Below are positions 6,957-9,152 of a stretch of DNA of 9,152 bases, in pieces; position 1 is the first letter of the stretch, and each line of letters begins with the position of its first letter. The notes under the pieces are model-generated. The model was not told the DNA's origin, made no database searches, and worked only from the letters and a program-made list of their open reading frames with translations. Source of the DNA: an uncultured Eubacterium sp. (lineage in GTDB: Bacteria > Bacillota > Clostridia > Lachnospirales > Lachnospiraceae); assembly GCA_934358495.1 (NCBI GenBank), contig CAKRKO010000093.1, positions 1 to 9,152 on the forward strand. Direction: 5' to 3'. The translations under genes and the position numbers were made by a program.

Positions 6957-8075
6957 TCAGATATTTTCTGATTGAGGCATCGGTTCCGGTCGTTTACATG
7001 AAGAAGGAATCTGTACAAAAACTGCGTTTTTACTGCTTGCTATCAGATGGTCAATGACATCCAATACATGCACGGCAAGTGTTGCATTTGCACGGTTTTC
7101 TCGGTTTTCAAAAATCGCATCTGCCATTTCAGAAGGACCAAGACCGCGGCTGTTATCTCCATAGGTAAAGCCATAGTTCAAAATCTGCGGAGCAGGAGGA
7201 GTTTCAAAATCCTTCTGTGCAGGAAAATAGATCACGTCTCCACCGAAGGTATTCGGATCGGTCAGTTTCAGTATGCCCTTTTTCCCATAAATCATAAAAT
7301 GTGCCTGATCCTGAATAGTACTGTCACCGTTGATGGAAAGGGTTCCGGCAATGTTATTTTCCATTTTTAAAATAGCGAAGACCTGGCTTTCATTCGGATA
7401 GGAAAAAGTCTGTCCAAAGGATGGACTGTTTGGGAAGGTATTTGGGCGCTTGCCGGCAAGGTTTCTGACGATGGCAGATACTGAATCCACCGGACCAAGT
7501 AAACTGATCAATGCAGTCAGATGATATACGCTGTAATCGTAGCAGATGCCACCGCCCGGAGTGCAAAGGTACGGGGAGAGTCCACCGAGATAATCCAGAT
7601 CCCGGTTTGCGCAGATATCAAAGGAGGTCACTTTGCCAATGAGGCCGTCATCTATGGCTTTGCGGGCAGTCTGGAACGCTGCGCCTAAGAAGGTATCCGG
7701 AGCAGAGCCAAGATACAGATGTTTTTCCTGTGCAAGTGCTAAAAGGGATGCTGCGGTTTTGGCGGACAGCGTCAGTGTTTTTTCTGTGTATACATGTTTG
7801 CCGGCTTCCAATGCCTGGCGAATTAAGTTTTCATGAGAAGAAGGCGGAGTCAGGATCACAACCATGTCAATGGAAGAATCTGATAAAATTTCCTCATAGG
7901 TACAGCCTTTGATTTCATACTTGTAAGCTTTTTCTTTTGCATGTTCCAGGTGATTTGCGCAGCAGGCAACCACGTTTAGATTGTCAAAACGGTGCACCAT
8001 ATTTTCAAGATAAATATTACTGATGGCACCGCAGCCAACAATAGCAACATTCATTGTTTTTTTTCTTGTATTCAT
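6957..8075 (-). CDS. Gfo/Idh/MocA family NAD(P)-dependent oxidoreductase
   Basis: This cytoplasmic protein has 372 residues from the ATG at 8075. The N-terminal Rossmann domain (about 8-125) has VGCGAIS (13-19) for NAD(P) binding, TPPSSH (76-81) and HVYTEKTLT (94-102); Lys99 corresponds to the conserved Lys of the family's EKP motif, with Thr in place of Pro. The C-terminal substrate domain follows, with GGGICYDYSVYHL (174-186); Asp180 and His185 are likely active-site positions. Such enzymes oxidise or reduce sugars, inositols and related polyols; the substrate cannot be told from sequence. An open frame runs upstream to a TTG at 8099, but GGGAGG (complement of 8084-8089) lies inside that extension and is placed correctly for ATG 8075. 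It is the middle gene of the lysR operon, 30 bp after lysR and 32 bp before the YitT gene. Confidence 0.9.
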   Translation of the reverse strand: MNTRKKTMNVAIVGCGAISNIYLENMVHRFDNLNVVACCANHLEHAKEKAYKYEIKGCTYEEILSDSSIDMVVILTPPSSHENLIRQALEAGKHVYTEKTLTLSAKTAASLLALAQEKHLYLGSAPDTFLGAAFQTARKAIDDGLIGKVTSFDICANRDLDYLGGLSPYLCTPGGGICYDYSVYHLTALISLLGPVDSVSAIVRNLAGKRPNTFPNSPSFGQTFSYPNESQVFAILKMENNIAGTLSINGDSTIQDQAHFMIYGKKGILKLTDPNTFGGDVIYFPAQKDFETPPAPQILNYGFTYGDNSRGLGPSEMADAIFENRENRANATLAVHVLDVIDHLIASSKNAVFVQIPSSCKRPEPMPQSENI

Positions 8076-8083
8076 ATTGAAAA

Positions 8084-8089
8084 CCTCCC
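8084..8089 (-). promoter_or_regulatory. Ribosome binding site fixing the oxidoreductase start
   Basis: The minus strand reads GGGAGG and then 8 nt before ATG at 8075. A TTG at 8099 lies upstream of this site and is therefore an unlikely start. Confidence 0.75.
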
Positions 8090-8105
8090 AAGTATACAAA
8101 TATAG

Positions 8106-9011
8106 TTAAAATTGTTCGGGGTGCTCCTGCATATATTGACGGAAAACTTCCAGAAAAAGTGGTACCGTCGGATTAGTTATTTCGTGTTCCCAGGCAATGG
8201 CCAGATCCAGTGTATCATTGCTTCCGTCAAGTAAAGTGAAAGCCAGATTATTGGCATGCATATAACTGCGGCTGCGATAAGGCAGGATGGAGATTCCGGT
8301 GCCGGCTTCCACTGCCTGCAATAGATTTTCATACAGGTCAAACTGTTCCGTGATGCGGGGATGAAATCCAATTTGCACACACAGTTCCATAATGCGCTGA
8401 TTCATATATCGGGCGTGTTCCGGATGAAAAACCAGAAACGGTTCACTGGCCAGTTTGTCATAATCCAGGATCATCTTCTGCAGTGCCGGGTGATCTTTAC
8501 GGGTAACCAGACAGAAGGAATCCGACTGGATTTTTTTGACATCCAGGGAAGCAATTTGCTGCAGATCCGGCAGCATGGAAAAATAAATATCCGCATCCTG
8601 CCGGGAGGCAGATTCTGAAATCTGTAAAGCGTCCTGCCGTATCAGTTTGATTTTTACATGCGGATAGCGAATGTGGAACTGATTTACAACATCCGGTAAA
8701 AACTGATGGGTCGGAGCGGACAGATGGCTGATGCGTAGCACGGAAGGATGCTCTTTTGCCAGGGAAAGTTTCTGCTTGGCCTGGTCCATAGCATCCAGAA
8801 TAATTTTCGCATCTTCCAGGAACAGTTCACCACTGTCTGTAAGAGCCACTTTTTTTGTGTTTCGAACGAAAAACTCCGTCTCCAGTTCTTTTTCCAACAT
8901 TTTAATCTGGTGACTGATGGCGGGCTGTGTCAAATAAAAATCCTGGGCTGCCCGGGAAAAGTTGCGATATTTGGCAACAGAGACAAAATAAGCCAGTTGT
9001 TTCTGATCCAT
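8106..9011 (-). CDS. LysR family transcriptional regulator
   Basis: This 301-residue protein has the usual length and layout of the family. The N-terminal winged helix-turn-helix (about 1-60) is clear in FSRAAQDFYLTQPAISHQIK (18-37), followed by the LEKELETEFFVR and LTDSG motifs. A linker helix comes next, then the effector-binding domain from about residue 91 (VLRISHLSAP) to the end. The ATG at 9011 has GGAGG (complement of 9017-9021) 5 nt upstream. It is the first gene of a tightly spaced operon with the oxidoreductase and YitT genes, so it probably regulates its own operon. LysR regulators are more often divergent from their targets. The effector is unknown; the enzyme's substrate or product is a reasonable guess. 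Confidence 0.93.
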   Translation of the reverse strand: MDQKQLAYFVSVAKYRNFSRAAQDFYLTQPAISHQIKMLEKELETEFFVRNTKKVALTDSGELFLEDAKIILDAMDQAKQKLSLAKEHPSVLRISHLSAPTHQFLPDVVNQFHIRYPHVKIKLIRQDALQISESASRQDADIYFSMLPDLQQIASLDVKKIQSDSFCLVTRKDHPALQKMILDYDKLASEPFLVFHPEHARYMNQRIMELCVQIGFHPRITEQFDLYENLLQAVEAGTGISILPYRSRSYMHANNLAFTLLDGSNDTLDLAIAWEHEITNPTVPLFLEVFRQYMQEHPEQF

Positions 9012-9045
9012 AAATACCTCCAGTCTGATGGTGTAAATATTCTTT

Positions 9046-9074
9046 ATAATAGATAGCTCAAATAATATTCACAA
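9046..9074 (-). promoter_or_regulatory. Sigma-A-like promoter for the lysR-oxidoreductase-yitT operon
   Basis: On the minus strand TTGTGA (9074-9069) and TATTAT (9051-9046) are 17 bp apart, close to the consensus. The -10 box is about 35 bp upstream of the lysR ATG. An AT-rich near-palindrome, ATAAAATATTTTTAT (9081-9095), lies just upstream of the -35 box and could be a regulator site. Confidence 0.5.
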
Positions 9075-9152
9075 TCAGTTATAAAATATTTTTATCAATA
9101 ATGCAAAAATATCTGAATTTTACAAATAAAAATCTTCATGTTAGAATTAATG

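Noticed and set aside
8748..9056. A 102-codon plus-strand open frame running divergently into the lysR promoter region
   Set aside because: It is antisense to the conserved helix-turn-helix part of lysR and ends inside the promoter; no domain is recognisable.

Overview
The window looks like chromosomal DNA of a low-to-moderate GC Gram-positive anaerobe, most likely a Clostridia member of the gut Lachnospiraceae type. The reasons are strong AGGAGG-type ribosome binding sites, sortase-anchored proteins, a YitT-family membrane protein and the general codon use. The species cannot be named from the sequence alone.

Region 1 (49-5732, plus strand) is a complete five-gene sortase-assembled pilus cluster. 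In order it encodes a large modular surface or tip protein, a signal-peptidase-I-like protein, a two-domain Spy0128/FctA-type major pilin, a class B sortase and a one-domain minor (base) pilin. The type and order of genes match the core of the group A streptococcal FCT pilus locus (cpa - sipA - fctA - srtC/srtB - fctB). The signal-peptidase-like protein lacks both residues of the Ser-Lys catalytic dyad (Asp62 and Gly99 stand there), the same pair of substitutions I recall for streptococcal SipA, so it is probably an assembly chaperone and not a protease. The tip and major pilins end in sorting signals with a PTG core (SPPTG and VSPTG), while the minor pilin has an LPXTG-like APKTG. This fits a division of labour in which the local class B sortase polymerises the shaft and a housekeeping sortase outside the window attaches the base to peptidoglycan. 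Lys/Glu/Asn(Asp) sets suggest internal isopeptide bonds in the tip protein and both major-pilin domains; in the minor pilin the catalytic Glu appears to be Gln.

Region 2 (5733-6063) lies between convergent transcription units. It is dominated by an imperfect palindrome of about 195 bp whose outer stem is flanked by a T-run on either strand, so it can serve as a bidirectional terminator and may be a non-autonomous repeat element. A second, smaller long hairpin lies inside the pilus cluster at 2021-2078, between the tip gene and the sipA-like gene.

Region 3 (6064-9011, minus strand) is a compact three-gene operon read from right to left: a LysR-type regulator, a Gfo/Idh/MocA-type NAD(P)-dependent oxidoreductase and a YitT-family membrane protein, with gaps of about 30 bp. 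A good sigma-A-like promoter sits at 9046-9074 upstream of lysR. The regulator is the first gene of the operon and not divergent from it. Nothing in the sequence links this operon to the pilus genes. Starts were revised for the oxidoreductase (ATG at 8075) and the minor pilin (ATG at 4989), and the YitT gene appears to use TTG. No tRNA, rRNA, CRISPR array, transposase or intact mobile element was seen.
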